This document shows positions 1-8,198 of a stretch of 41,644 nucleotides of DNA, in pieces. This stretch comes from Bordetella parapertussis. Its GTDB lineage: Bacteria; Pseudomonadota; Gammaproteobacteria; Burkholderiales; JACQAP01. The notes beneath the pieces were generated by a model. It was not told the origin of the DNA. It searched no databases and saw nothing but the letters and a program-made list of their open reading frames with translations. The stretch is from the NCBI GenBank assembly GCA_945900965.1, contig CAMDKM010000029.1:1-41644 (forward strand). Reading direction: 5' to 3'. Every line of letters begins with the position of its first letter. Position 1 is the stretch's first letter. The position numbers and the translations under genes are program-made.

Positions 1-234
1 ACAAATCAGGCTCGCCACCCATGTCGGGGAGGGGGATGCTTTGCCGACAATCTTGTGAGACAGAAAATAACCGCTGGAAAGTGCCCTTCAGATCGTCAAA
101 CGCGCCATTTCTAACTTCATGTGGAACACTCCCACGGGGAAAAACATTACGGTGAAATATGCAGGCTAAAGCAACGAATGGTTCCGAGAATAATATTGCT
201 GGGGGAGAGCATCCAGCTTTCTCAAAAATACTGG

Positions 235-254
235 ATTCCCGTTTCCACGGGAAT
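235..254. repeat. dRS3-like 20-bp inverted repeat
   Basis: The sequence has ATTCCC, eight bases, then GGGAAT. This fits the pattern ATTCCC-N8-GGGAAT known for neisserial dRS3 repeats and for similar dispersed elements in other proteobacteria. It lies about 100 bp past the 3' end of the crotonase-fold gene, in non-coding sequence. Only one copy was noticed in the window, so its dispersed nature is inferred. Confidence 0.55.
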
Positions 255-312
255 GACAACTCTTAGTGTCGTCGAAAATTGAAACTCCCGTAGTCGATTG
301 CTTTCGTTTTCC

Positions 313-344
313 CCTCGTGCTCCTTCGTGTTTCCCTTCGTGTTG
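313..344. repeat. Short imperfect tandem array (CACGAAGG-type units)
   Basis: On the minus strand three imperfect units, each starting CACGA and 9 to 12 nt long, follow one another just downstream of the crotonase-fold gene. They resemble, but are not identical to, the 9-nt CACNGAGAA-type units at 1159-1302 and 11765-11898. No function can be read from the sequence. Confidence 0.4.
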
Positions 345-352
345 AAAGTGTT

Positions 353-1120
353 TCAGGTTTTGACTTTCCTGGCGTCCAGGAATCTCTTCATGGCGGCCTG
401 GGGCTCCCCGCTGGCATAGGCTTCTTTTTGTGCTTTTTTGCCGGCTTCCAGCGCGGCGTCGAAGCCGGATTGGGTGATTTCCCGGAAACGTTGTTTGGTG
501 AGCCGCACGGCAGTGGGGGCCAGTTTGGAAAGTTCGGTTGCCAGGGCTAGCGATTTCTCCATGACTTCGGCGCGCGGAACCAGGTGATTGATCAGGCCGA
601 TATCGTAGGCCCGCTGGCCCGAGATGAGTTCTCCAGTTAGCGACAAGGCAACGTTGTGCGACAGTCCCACATGCAGGGTCATCATGTAGGAGCCGACAAT
701 GCTGGCCAAGCCCGCCCTGATTTCGGACTGGCCGATTTTCATTTCCGGAAAGCCCACGCGCAGGTCGGCACACAAGCCGATCTGAAATCCCGCGCCCGCC
801 GCAACGCCGTTAAAAGCGGCCACACAGGGTTTGTCGAGATTGCGTACGGCGCCGTACATCGTGTGCTGGCGGGTGAGCCATGTATCGATATCGGCAACGC
901 CATATCGCGAGGTTTCCTCTAGATCCTGCCCCGAGCAAAAGGCCCGGTCGCCGGCGCCCGTAATAACAACGGCGAGGGTTGCCGCTTCCGCGTTGAGTTC
1001 AGTCAGCAGGGTGATAAGTGTTTCCCGGCTTTCGACGTTGACCGCATTAAGTACTTCCGGCCGGTTGAGAGTAACAATCGCCACCGGGCCGGCACGTTCG
1101 AGCTTGACGCTGGATGCCAT
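353..1120 (-). CDS. Enoyl-CoA hydratase/isomerase (crotonase) family protein
   Basis: This 255-aa protein has the full length of a single-domain crotonase. The fold signatures are visible: FCSGQDL at residues 61-67 and GVAAGAGF at 105-112 form the CoA-thioester oxyanion hole. The second catalytic glutamate of hydratases is kept (E133 in QSEIRAGL), but the position of the first (E144 of rat crotonase) is glutamine (Q113). The enzyme may therefore isomerise, hydrolyse or decarboxylate an acyl-CoA rather than hydrate it. The start ATG follows an AAGGAAAAGTA-type ribosome site. The gene reads in the same direction as the MR/MLE gene upstream, across a 200-bp gap holding an inverted-repeat element. 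The substrate is unknown. Confidence 0.85.
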   Translation of the reverse strand: MASSVKLERAGPVAIVTLNRPEVLNAVNVESRETLITLLTELNAEAATLAVVITGAGDRAFCSGQDLEETSRYGVADIDTWLTRQHTMYGAVRNLDKPCVAAFNGVAAGAGFQIGLCADLRVGFPEMKIGQSEIRAGLASIVGSYMMTLHVGLSHNVALSLTGELISGQRAYDIGLINHLVPRAEVMEKSLALATELSKLAPTAVRLTKQRFREITQSGFDAALEAGKKAQKEAYASGEPQAAMKRFLDARKVKT

Positions 1121-1158
1121 TACTTTTCCTTTTATGAAATTCTAAAAACAGATTGAAT

Positions 1159-1302
1159 CACGGAGGACACTGAGACCACGGAGAAAGGGCCAGGGCAAGA
1201 CAAGAGATTGGGTGAAGTTATCCTCAGTCGTGCGTCGCGTGTATGTTCAAACGCGAAATTGAGTTTTCTTGAATTGTTTCCGTGTTCTCAGTGTTCTCCG
1301 TG
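1159..1302. repeat. Inverted pair of 9-nt tandem arrays (CACNGAGAA-type), copy 1
   Basis: The left arm (1159-1185) is three head-to-tail 9-mers: CACGGAGGA, CACTGAGAC, CACGGAGAA. The right arm (about 1277-1302) is the reverse complement of nearly the same three units. About 90 bp separate the arms. A related pair lies at 11765-11898 with a similar spacing. The element fills the gap between two co-directional genes and contains no convincing reading frame. It could fold as a long-loop stem in RNA, but that is inference. Confidence 0.65.
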
Positions 1303-1323
1303 ATTATTATTTTGGTTTGTCGC

Positions 1324-2472
1324 CTAAACGTAAGCAGGCCCCTCGATGACCGGGTGCGTGGCGAGGAATTGTTCATCGACTTCGACGCCCAGCCCCGGAC
1401 TTTCAAGTGGAAACACGTTGCCCTGACGGTCAGTCTTGAAGGGCGTTGATACCAGGGCGTCCCGGAACAGATTGTTCTTCGAGATGTCCGCCTCGAAGTA
1501 TCCGCCGTTTTCGATGGCGGCGAGGAAATGAATGCAGGCTGCCATATTGAGCCCGGTCATGGAGGTGTGCGGATGGATCGGCAATTTCCAGCTCGAGGCC
1601 AGGGCGGCGATGCGCAGGCATTCAGTGATTCCGCCGGATTTTGACAAATCGGGCTGCAGGATGGTGATGGCGCCGTCTTCGATGACCCGGTTGAACTCGA
1701 ATCGAGTGTAGTGATTCTCCCCGGCGGCAAGGGGCGTGCGCCCATAGCGGGCCGCCTGCCGGTACGAGAGGTAATCATGGGCGGGAAACGGTTCCTCCAG
1801 CCAGCCGACCTTATATTCGTCCAGCGCCGGCATCACCGCCCGCACATCCGCCACCGTGTATGCAGCGTTGGCGTCGGTGAGGATGGCGAGGTCGTCGCCG
1901 AAGGCTTTGCGCACCGCGGCGATGCGTTCGATGTCGCGCTTGACCGTATCGCCAATACGCAGTTTCACTGCCTTATATCCGGCTTCGATGTGCGGCCGGG
2001 CTTCCTCGATGAGCGCCTTGGAATCCTGGTAGCCGAGCGATACGCCGCCGGCATAGGCCGGTACCGGCCTGGCGGTGCCCCCCAGCAAGCGGTACAAGGG
2101 AACGCCCAGAGCCTTGCCGCGAATATCCCACAACGCCATGTCGATGCCGGAAATGGCCAGACAGGCGCCCGCCCCCATGCCATGGCTGGCCAATTGGCGG
2201 TCGTACATTTTCTTCCATACGCCGGTGACATCGTCGGCATCCATGCCCATGATCAGCAGCTTGAGCGTGGTGTTGATCAGATGCGCCACCGCACCGGGAC
2301 AACGGCCGTGGTGTGCTTCGCCCCAACCAACGATGCCTTGGTCGGTGGTGATTTTTACGATGACAGCGTCGCGTTTGACGGTGCGCCCGATGCCCAGCGT
2401 GACCGCATCTTTCGGGTCTACGGGAAATGAAGTTGGAATAGCGCGAATCTCTGCGATCCGGTGTCCGGACAT
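1324..2472 (-). CDS. Mandelate racemase/muconate lactonizing enzyme family protein (enolase superfamily), copy 1
   Basis: This 382-aa protein is complete, with the N-terminal capping domain and the C-terminal TIM barrel. The three Mg2+ ligands are visible as D200 (in LTDAN), E226 (in LEEP) and E252 (in GEN). On the second strand the usual K-x-K is K170-L-R172. D275 (in LQPDLSKSGG) with a histidine in the IHPHTS motif (H300/H302) could be the Asp-His dyad. The family abstracts an alpha proton from a carboxylate and includes sugar-acid dehydratases, racemases and cycloisomerases. The substrate cannot be assigned here. The neighbouring gluconolactonase fragment would fit sugar-acid catabolism, which is inference. 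The gene lies 15 bp downstream of the 172-aa gene on the same strand, so co-transcription is likely. Confidence 0.9.
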   Translation of the reverse strand: MSGHRIAEIRAIPTSFPVDPKDAVTLGIGRTVKRDAVIVKITTDQGIVGWGEAHHGRCPGAVAHLINTTLKLLIMGMDADDVTGVWKKMYDRQLASHGMGAGACLAISGIDMALWDIRGKALGVPLYRLLGGTARPVPAYAGGVSLGYQDSKALIEEARPHIEAGYKAVKLRIGDTVKRDIERIAAVRKAFGDDLAILTDANAAYTVADVRAVMPALDEYKVGWLEEPFPAHDYLSYRQAARYGRTPLAAGENHYTRFEFNRVIEDGAITILQPDLSKSGGITECLRIAALASSWKLPIHPHTSMTGLNMAACIHFLAAIENGGYFEADISKNNLFRDALVSTPFKTDRQGNVFPLESPGLGVEVDEQFLATHPVIEGPAYV

Positions 2473-2487
2473 GATGGCCTCCCTGAA

Positions 2488-3006
2488 TTATTTTTGATTT
2501 AGCAGTTCGATCGCCACGACCCTGTAGGCCGGGCGATAGGCGGCAGTGTACTCGGGGGAATGATGCATCGCCGGATAGCCGGCTTGTGCGATGCGCTCGA
2601 AAAATTTCACCACTTCGTCCTGTCGGAAAGGAATACCGCCCGCACCGGCGAGATCGCCGAGGCAGCCGCAAAATTTCACGAGTTTTTCGGCGGACGCGGG
2701 ATAGGTATTGGCGGTTTCTACAAACGCCCGGTGCAGGTCCTCGATCTTTTTTCCCGCCGCAATGTAGGGCCGCAGATGTATCCGGGCCAGGCGTCCATCG
2801 GGGGAGATGACTTCCTGCTCTGGCTCGTTGGCCGGCGGACCGAGCGTGGGGACTTCTTTTTTCAGCCGGTCCAGCGCTATCGCTGCGTCGGGCACCGCAT
2901 GGCCCGGGCCCAGGGCCGCCTGATGCAGCAGCTTATAGATATCGATCAATTGCAACGCCGGGTAGCGTTCAACATGTTGATGCAGAAGTTGATTCACGAA
3001 TTTCAT
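2488..3006 (-). CDS. Conserved-looking hypothetical protein, 172 aa
   Basis: No named family is recognised. The protein is soluble, without a signal peptide or membrane segment. It has an N-terminal helix rich in H, Q and L, a motif LLHQAALGPGHAV near residues 27-39, an HLRPYIAAGKK stretch near 76-86 and a C-G-C cluster near 113-115. The conserved-looking motifs and full frame suggest a real gene. It starts at an ATG with GGAGGTTC just upstream on the minus strand. It is followed after only 15 bp by the MR/MLE gene, which suggests one transcript. A role in the same catabolic pathway is possible but not shown. Confidence 0.7.
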   Translation of the reverse strand: MKFVNQLLHQHVERYPALQLIDIYKLLHQAALGPGHAVPDAAIALDRLKKEVPTLGPPANEPEQEVISPDGRLARIHLRPYIAAGKKIEDLHRAFVETANTYPASAEKLVKFCGCLGDLAGAGGIPFRQDEVVKFFERIAQAGYPAMHHSPEYTAAYRPAYRVVAIELLNQK

Positions 3007-3104
3007 CGAACCTCCAATGGATTATTTCGCGTTTCCTGGAACCTGAGCCTACTGAGTATTCCAGCCAGTTTGGCTTGGTTGCTTGCCAAGCCCGAAACCC
3101 AAGC

Positions 3105-3426
3105 ATATCGCTTCGTCTCACGGACAGCAGCCGCAAACTGAAGAATCTGCGCGTATTCGCCAGCATGGAGATGAATGGCAAGATCGGTTTTGCCGACGGC
3201 ATCCGCTGCGACGAGGACGGCAACGTCCGGGCCGCGATGGGCTGGGTGGCCCACGGCTACGACGGTGTGCATGTATTCGCGCCGGATGGCACGCGCATCG
3301 GCCAGATCCGCATGCCGGAAATTATCGGCAACCTGTGTTTCGGCGGCACCAAGCGCAATCGGTTGTTTATGGCGGGCAGCGCTTCGCTGTATCGCTGTAC
3401 GTGGAAACCCCTGGCGACACGTTAAC
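3105..3426 (+). pseudogene. SMP-30/gluconolactonase-family remnant (5' truncated, frameshifted)
   Basis: The reading frame around 3130-3392 encodes the C-terminal blades of an SMP-30/gluconolactonase/LRE-type propeller, including GKIGFADGIRCDEDGN, HGYDGVHVFAPDGTRIG and CFGGTKRNRLFM. Family members are about 290-350 aa and only about 100 aa remain. No start region or signal is found upstream, because the frame runs straight into the start of the opposite-strand 172-aa gene. One base appears to be missing after 3392: the expected tail resumes in another frame as LYVETPG. The remnant points to a lost lactonase that may once have worked with the nearby sugar-acid enzymes. Confidence 0.75.
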
Positions 3427-3447
3427 CTTAAGGCCGGAAATCGGAAT

Positions 3448-3478
3448 AAAAAAAGCCCGGGCAATGTCCCGGGCTTTT
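3448..3478 (-). terminator. Rho-independent terminator (bidirectional) for the outer-membrane protein gene
   Basis: A 7-bp perfect GC stem (GCCCGGG at 3455-3461 with CCCGGGC at 3468-3474) and a 6-nt loop are flanked by seven A on the left and four T on the right. Read on the minus strand it ends in a run of seven U. It lies 19 bp past the stop of the gene at 3497-3967. Confidence 0.9.
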
Positions 3479-3496
3479 ATGTCCTACCAGCTAAAC

Positions 3497-3967
3497 TCAG
3501 AAAGGTACCGTGAAGCCAACTGTCACAAAATCGGTGTGATCGTTGATCTGGGTGAACTCGACATCGAGCGTGCCGGCGCCGAGCCTGAATCCCAGGCCGA
3601 TTCCCGCCGCAAGACTGAGGTCGTCGTCGAAATCATCGTCCCAGAGGGCGACTCCCAATTTGGCTTTAACTTGAATCGGAGTGTTGGTGCGGTAAACGGC
3701 ATAACCTGCCAGCGAAGTTACCGACCAGTCCTGTTGACCACGCTTTCCGTCGGACAACGTAAGGCTTGCGTCGGCTTCCCAAGACACATTTCCTTCAATT
3801 CTTTTGCCCAGGCGTCCGAAACCCGTGATACCCGTATCGGTATTCGGACCATGGTGCTTCAATATTCCGCCGCCGCCGCCAATGAACATCCGTTCGCTAC
3901 TCTGCGCCATCGCATTCGGCGCAACCAGGACAGCGATAAATCCCAGCATATAAAACATTCTCTGCAT
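3497..3967 (-). CDS. Predicted small outer-membrane beta-barrel protein
   Basis: The mature part alternates polar and hydrophobic residues, is rich in glycine and aromatics and ends in phenylalanine (FTVPF), as expected for a barrel sorted by the BAM complex. The start at 3967 gives a clean Sec signal peptide (MQRMFYMLGFIAVLVAPNAMAQ) with a cleavage site after AMA, and is preceded by GAGGGA. A longer frame to 4054 would place 29 implausible residues before the signal. The protein is 156 aa, small for a barrel of 6-8 strands. No named family is recognised. It is monocistronic, with a strong terminator at its 3' end. Confidence 0.7.
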   Translation of the reverse strand: MQRMFYMLGFIAVLVAPNAMAQSSERMFIGGGGGILKHHGPNTDTGITGFGRLGKRIEGNVSWEADASLTLSDGKRGQQDWSVTSLAGYAVYRTNTPIQVKAKLGVALWDDDFDDDLSLAAGIGLGFRLGAGTLDVEFTQINDHTDFVTVGFTVPF

Positions 3968-4115
3968 AACAGTTCCCTCTCTGGAGTGATGTAAACGTAG
4001 CGCCCGTAAAGTTAACGCAGGGCTTTGGGCAGTGCAACTATAGTTTTTGTGCAATCATCGCGTAGAAGTGAATTATTGTCTCAGAAAAGCGACAATGATC
4101 GCCATGTATCCAGAC

Positions 4116-4721
4116 TTAGTCTGCGTATTTGATCGAGCATCCATAGGGGTAAGTCGAGGCGGCACTGATGGAATTACCAGCAAGCGCTTCGTCCAGCGCT
4201 ACTGCGACAAAGTTTTTGGCGCTCGCAATATCGCGCCGATTGGTCGACGCCTTGTCGTCGATGCCACCTGCGTAGACCAGCAAGCCCGCCGGATCGACGA
4301 TATACATGTGCGGCGTGGTGCGTGCGCTGTATTGCCGGCCGACAGTGCCTTCCTGATCGAGCAGCAGCGCGGAGGGAGTGGCTTTCCATCCCTTGAGTAT
4401 CGCCTGCGAGCGGGCGGGATCGCGGTAATCGCTGTGTTTTCGGCTGGTTGAATTGATGCCCAGCCACACCACGCCCTTTTGCGTGTAACGTGCCTGCAAG
4501 CCCTGCATGTTGCCGCTCTCATAGTGCTTTTGTACGAATGGGCATTCGGAATTAAACCATTCCAGCACCACGTATTTGCCGCGATAGTCGGAGAGTTTTT
4601 GCGGTTTGCCGTGGATATCCACCAGGCTGAAGTCGGGCGCCGTTTGACCGGGGGCGATGGCCGCTTGCACGGCGAATACGGCGGCGGCCATTAGGGTTGC
4701 AAACAGCAACAATTTTTTCAT
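4116..4721 (-). CDS. Periplasmic thioredoxin-fold redoxin (AhpC/TSA-like)
   Basis: A Sec signal peptide of about 20 residues (ends AVFAVQA) is followed by a redoxin domain with APDFSLVDIHGK and the active-site segment WFNSECPFVQKHY. Only one cysteine (C60) sits where thioredoxins have CxxC. The only other cysteine, C195, is near the C-terminus. The TTPHMYIVD segment supplies the cis-proline loop. This layout resembles peroxiredoxin-like 'thioredoxin family' proteins rather than TlpA or DsbE. It lies 33 bp downstream of the DsbD-type gene on the same strand with an AGGAGG ribosome site, so DsbD is a likely electron donor. A peroxidase or reductase role is inferred. Confidence 0.85.
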   Translation of the reverse strand: MKKLLLFATLMAAAVFAVQAAIAPGQTAPDFSLVDIHGKPQKLSDYRGKYVVLEWFNSECPFVQKHYESGNMQGLQARYTQKGVVWLGINSTSRKHSDYRDPARSQAILKGWKATPSALLLDQEGTVGRQYSARTTPHMYIVDPAGLLVYAGGIDDKASTNRRDIASAKNFVAVALDEALAGNSISAASTYPYGCSIKYAD

Positions 4722-4754
4722 GAGCGTCCTCCTGAAGGGGATTGAAAAAGGGTT

Positions 4755-6902
4755 CTATTTAATCGACGTCGCGGCTGCATTATCGATCGCTTCCAGCACG
4801 CGCTCCCGGGTCAACAATTCCGGCAGCAACACCGGCGCGCCAGTCGATTTTGCGGCATAGACCGCATAGACCGGCACTCCGCTTCTGCCCAGGTTACCGA
4901 GCGCAGCGGTTATGTCGGTATCGCGTTGCGTCCAGTCTGCCCTGAAAAGCGCCACGTCGTCGCGCCGTAGCCGATTTTCGACTTCGCTCGATTCCAGCAC
5001 CAGGCGCTTGTTGAGTTGGCAGGTCACGCACCAAGCGGCGGTGAAATCCACGAATACTGCCTTTCCCGACGCGCGTGCCTGCGTCACCGATAGTTCCGAC
5101 CAGGGTTTCCACGCACTGTTCGCCCGAGTTTGGCCATTCGCATTTTTCAAGGGTTCCGGCCATGCGAACAGCAGGCCAGATACGGCCAGTAGGCCAGCGG
5201 CTGCGAGGGCCACGATTTGCCGGCGACCTCGTCGCGTATTACTACCTTGCCCACCGAACAACCACAATGCCGCCGCGATCAGTATCAGTCCCGCGACCAG
5301 GCGCGCCATGGCATCCACGCCCAACTGCCTGCCCAGCACCCAGGCGAGCCAGGCCACAGTGAGATAAAGCGGAAACGCCAGCCATTGTTTCAGGCTGACC
5401 ATCCACGCGCCCGGACGTGGCAGCCGGGCGATCAATGCCGGTGAAAAACTCAGAATCAAATAAGGTGCCGCCATGCCCAACGCAAGCGCGGAGAATACCG
5501 TCATCGCCTCGACTGCCGGCTGTACCAACGCAAATCCGAGCGCCGCGCCCATGAAGGGCGCCGTGCAGGGCGTGGCCACCACTGTGGCAAGCAGGCCCGC
5601 CAGGGCCGAGTCCGCATAGGAATTGCCCAGCTTCATATTGCCCAGCCATGACTGCATGCGTGCACCGAACTCGAAGATGCCGCTCAGATTCAATGCCATG
5701 ACAAAAAACAACAAAGCCAAACCCGCGACGACCAGCGGCGATTGCAACTGATAGCCCCAGCCAAGTGCTTCGCCTTGCGCCCGCAGGGTCAACAGCACCC
5801 CTGCCACGGCCCAGAATGACATCACGACTCCGGCTGTAAAAGCCAATCCGTGCGCGCGCAATTTCGCCGGATCGCCGTGAGCCTTTTCCACGAATCCCAG
5901 GACCTTGATGGATACGATCGGAAATACGCAAGGCATCAGATTGAGAATCATGCCGCCCAGGAATGCGGCCGCGATTGCGGCCAGCAGCCCCAGAGTTACC
6001 TGCGGGGCAACGGGCGTGAGTCCGCCATCGGCGCCGGGGACTATCGCGCTCGAATCAGAGCTATTCGCTGGCGCCGTGGCGCTGTAGCGTATGGACACCG
6101 TGGCGGCCCCGCTATTTTCTTCAAGCCCCGAGCCGGCCACCAGCAATCCCGGCAAGGATCCGGAGCGTTTGCCGATATCCGGGGCAGCGGCGATACGCAA
6201 CTCGAAACCGTTGGGCGAGTGAAACAGCTTTTGCGGCGCGGCGTTCTCGATCCAGCCATCGGTATCGGGGAAAAACGTCAAGTCGCGGATAACGCGCGAT
6301 TGGGTCGTCGAGGCCAGTCGAATCACCAGATCGCTGCCCTGATGAAACGCCTGCGTTTCCCAGCCGGCAAGATTGCCGGGCGTATTCTTGCGTGCACGCT
6401 CGAAAGGTTTCGACCATCGCGCATCCGGTTTCGAAGGCTCGGTACTGACCGGCAGATCAAGCTGAAAACTGGCATCGCCCGGTATGCAGATTTCTTCGCA
6501 CACCAACCAATCCGCGCGTGCATTGATCGGGATGCTGGTGCCCGGCGCGAGCTCCGCCGGTACCCGGATATCGCTGAGCAGGAAAATTTCGCCTTCGTAT
6601 CCGAAGTTGGTGAGTGGCCCGACGTTGATGCGGCTGGGAACAGGCCAGCGAATTGGACCGGCTTCGAAGCCTGGTGGCAAGCTCCAGGTAATCCGGGTGG
6701 GCAGGCCGGAGTCGCCGGGATTTTTCCAATAGGTATGCCAATGTTTCTGCGATTTCAAACGCAGCGCAAGCGTCGTGGTCTCGCCCGGACGAATCGAAGT
6801 TTTCTCCGCGACAAGTTCGACTTCGATATGCGGGCGTTGTACCGGCGCTGCGAGTGCCGCGGAGGCGATAACAAACAGCAACAGGCAGGGCAAGCGATTC
6901 AT
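4755..6902 (-). CDS. DsbD-family protein-disulfide reductase (ScsB-like)
   Basis: This 715-aa inner-membrane protein passes reducing power from cytoplasmic thioredoxin to periplasmic thiol proteins. It has a signal peptide (residues 1-18) and an N-terminal periplasmic domain with the CEEIC pair (C135, C139). A hydrophobic core of about eight helices (roughly 303-590) carries the paired membrane cysteines C325 (in NLMPCVFP) and C446 (in ATPCTAPF). The C-terminal thioredoxin domain has WCVTC (C625, C628). All six redox cysteines are present, so the protein should be functional. The N-terminal domain is long, as in ScsB-type DsbD proteins. The redoxin gene follows, probably co-transcribed. Confidence 0.93.
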   Translation of the reverse strand: MNRLPCLLLFVIASAALAAPVQRPHIEVELVAEKTSIRPGETTTLALRLKSQKHWHTYWKNPGDSGLPTRITWSLPPGFEAGPIRWPVPSRINVGPLTNFGYEGEIFLLSDIRVPAELAPGTSIPINARADWLVCEEICIPGDASFQLDLPVSTEPSKPDARWSKPFERARKNTPGNLAGWETQAFHQGSDLVIRLASTTQSRVIRDLTFFPDTDGWIENAAPQKLFHSPNGFELRIAAAPDIGKRSGSLPGLLVAGSGLEENSGAATVSIRYSATAPANSSDSSAIVPGADGGLTPVAPQVTLGLLAAIAAAFLGGMILNLMPCVFPIVSIKVLGFVEKAHGDPAKLRAHGLAFTAGVVMSFWAVAGVLLTLRAQGEALGWGYQLQSPLVVAGLALLFFVMALNLSGIFEFGARMQSWLGNMKLGNSYADSALAGLLATVVATPCTAPFMGAALGFALVQPAVEAMTVFSALALGMAAPYLILSFSPALIARLPRPGAWMVSLKQWLAFPLYLTVAWLAWVLGRQLGVDAMARLVAGLILIAAALWLFGGQGSNTRRGRRQIVALAAAGLLAVSGLLFAWPEPLKNANGQTRANSAWKPWSELSVTQARASGKAVFVDFTAAWCVTCQLNKRLVLESSEVENRLRRDDVALFRADWTQRDTDITAALGNLGRSGVPVYAVYAAKSTGAPVLLPELLTRERVLEAIDNAAATSIK

Positions 6903-6992
6903 GTAAGTGTTGGCAGGGGTGAGATTATTCAGAGTTCGGCAGGCGCAATTGGTTCACGCCAGGTATTGTGCCGGTTCGTCTCGACGCGCACG

Positions 6993-8198
6993 TCAAAGGC
7001 TGCTGCGGCGGACTTGGGCATTTTGGCGCATGACAAGGTCGGGCAGCAGTCGGGTTCCCAATCCGGCCCCTTGCAACGGATAAATAAATCCGTCCTTCAC
7101 CGTTGGCAGTTCGGTCAGGATGTCTTTGTACCACGTCGAATAATAGGCGCGCACCACTTCCATGATAAGCGCGTTCGGAATATGGGCCATGAAATGGATC
7201 GAGGCCACCCACACGACCGGTCCGTTGCAGTCGTGCGGCGCGACAGGGCGCTGATAGGACTCGGCCAGTGCGGCGATCTTGCGCGCTTCGGTCAACCCGC
7301 CGCACCAGCCCACGTCGAGCATGACTATGTCGGCCGCCTGATTGGCCAGGACATCTCGAAACGGATACATGCCGCCCAGGGTTTCGCTGGCACATACCGG
7401 TATGGAGGTCGAGCGCCCATATTCTTTCAGCGAATCGACGTCGCACATCTTGATCGGGTCTTCAGACCAGTAAGGGCGATAAGGTTCCAGAGCACGGGCG
7501 ATCTGTTTGGCCTGTTGCAGATTCCATAACGAATGAAATTCAGCCATCACCTCGATCTTATCCCCCACGGATTCTCTGATTTTTCGCCAGGGCTCCAAAG
7601 CGGCATCGAGGTCGCGCGCCGATAGAAATGCGCCGCCATTGTCTTCGGCGTAAGGATCGAAGGGCCAGATTTTCATGGCAGTGAACCCTTCGGCCAGAAG
7701 GCTTTGTGCCAGCTCGTCGGCACGGTGGACAAAAGCGATCTGGTCGTCGTAGGGGCCTTCGGTGGCTGGCGCGGAATCGCCCACGCGCATTGCGCGGCGG
7801 GCGACGCTGCGCGTGTTGTAGTGATAACCGGCGCAGGTGTTGTAGGCGCGGATGCGATCGCGACAGGCACCACCGAGTGCAACGTGGATCGGCTGGTTCA
7901 CCGCCTGACCAAAAATGTCCCACAGTGCGATGTCCACCACGGAAGCCGCCCGCACTTCCGCGCTGCTTGCCGCGAAACCGAGGTAGGCGTTCATGAGGTG
8001 TTTGCTGTGGCGGGCGATTTCCAGGGGATTCTTCCCCAGCAAATAAGGTGCAACCAATTCGTGCAACTGGGCTTCTACGGCCTGCGCGCCACGCGATGTT
8101 TCGCCCAGGCCGACGAGGCCTTCATCGGTGTGGAGCTGTGCAAGCAGCAGGTTCGGACGATCCGGCAGGCGAATGGTTTCGATAGCGGTAATTTTCAT
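6993..8198 (-). CDS. Mandelate racemase/muconate lactonizing enzyme family protein (enolase superfamily), copy 2
   Basis: This complete 401-aa enolase-superfamily enzyme is clearly different from the copy at 1324. Its metal ligands are E220 (in MAEFHS), E246 (in SEDP) and E272 (in ASET), so the first is Glu rather than Asp. The second-strand motif is K176-I-W178 (in AMKIWPFDP) instead of K-x-K, and H322 (in APHDCNGP) is the probable catalytic histidine with D295. The pattern resembles acid-sugar dehydratase-like members, but the substrate cannot be assigned. The start ATG overlaps the stop of the Bug receptor gene upstream by 4 bp (ATGA at 8195-8198). Uptake protein and enzyme are therefore translationally coupled and probably share a ligand. 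Confidence 0.9.
   Translation of the reverse strand: MKITAIETIRLPDRPNLLLAQLHTDEGLVGLGETSRGAQAVEAQLHELVAPYLLGKNPLEIARHSKHLMNAYLGFAASSAEVRAASVVDIALWDIFGQAVNQPIHVALGGACRDRIRAYNTCAGYHYNTRSVARRAMRVGDSAPATEGPYDDQIAFVHRADELAQSLLAEGFTAMKIWPFDPYAEDNGGAFLSARDLDAALEPWRKIRESVGDKIEVMAEFHSLWNLQQAKQIARALEPYRPYWSEDPIKMCDVDSLKEYGRSTSIPVCASETLGGMYPFRDVLANQAADIVMLDVGWCGGLTEARKIAALAESYQRPVAPHDCNGPVVWVASIHFMAHIPNALIMEVVRAYYSTWYKDILTELPTVKDGFIYPLQGAGLGTRLLPDLVMRQNAQVRRSSL

Larger units (their letters stand above)
1..352. other. Gene-free left edge with repeat debris
   Basis: No convincing complete gene is seen here. A 33-codon stretch open on the plus strand from 71 to 169 ends in a peptide that reads NITVKYAG before a TAA and could be the degraded tail of a protein, but no family is recognised and stops lie just upstream (56-58 and 68-70). 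Two repeat-like elements occupy the right half: a 20-bp inverted repeat at 235-254 and a short tandem array at 313-344. Both are listed separately. Confidence 0.4.

Noticed and set aside
3083-3994. Plus-strand 303-aa frame across the gluconolactonase remnant and outer-membrane gene
   Set aside because: Only the first third has family similarity, and that in part in another frame. The rest is antisense to a gene with a signal peptide and terminator.
4075-4096. ATTGTC-N10-GACAAT dyad after the redoxin gene, considered as a terminator
   Set aside because: The stem is weak and A/T-rich and no T run follows on the minus strand.
5850-7529. Plus-strand 559-aa open frame opposite dsbD and the MR/MLE gene
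   Set aside because: It is antisense to two well-supported genes, is rich in R, G and H as expected from a shadow in high-GC DNA, and has no domain or ribosome site.
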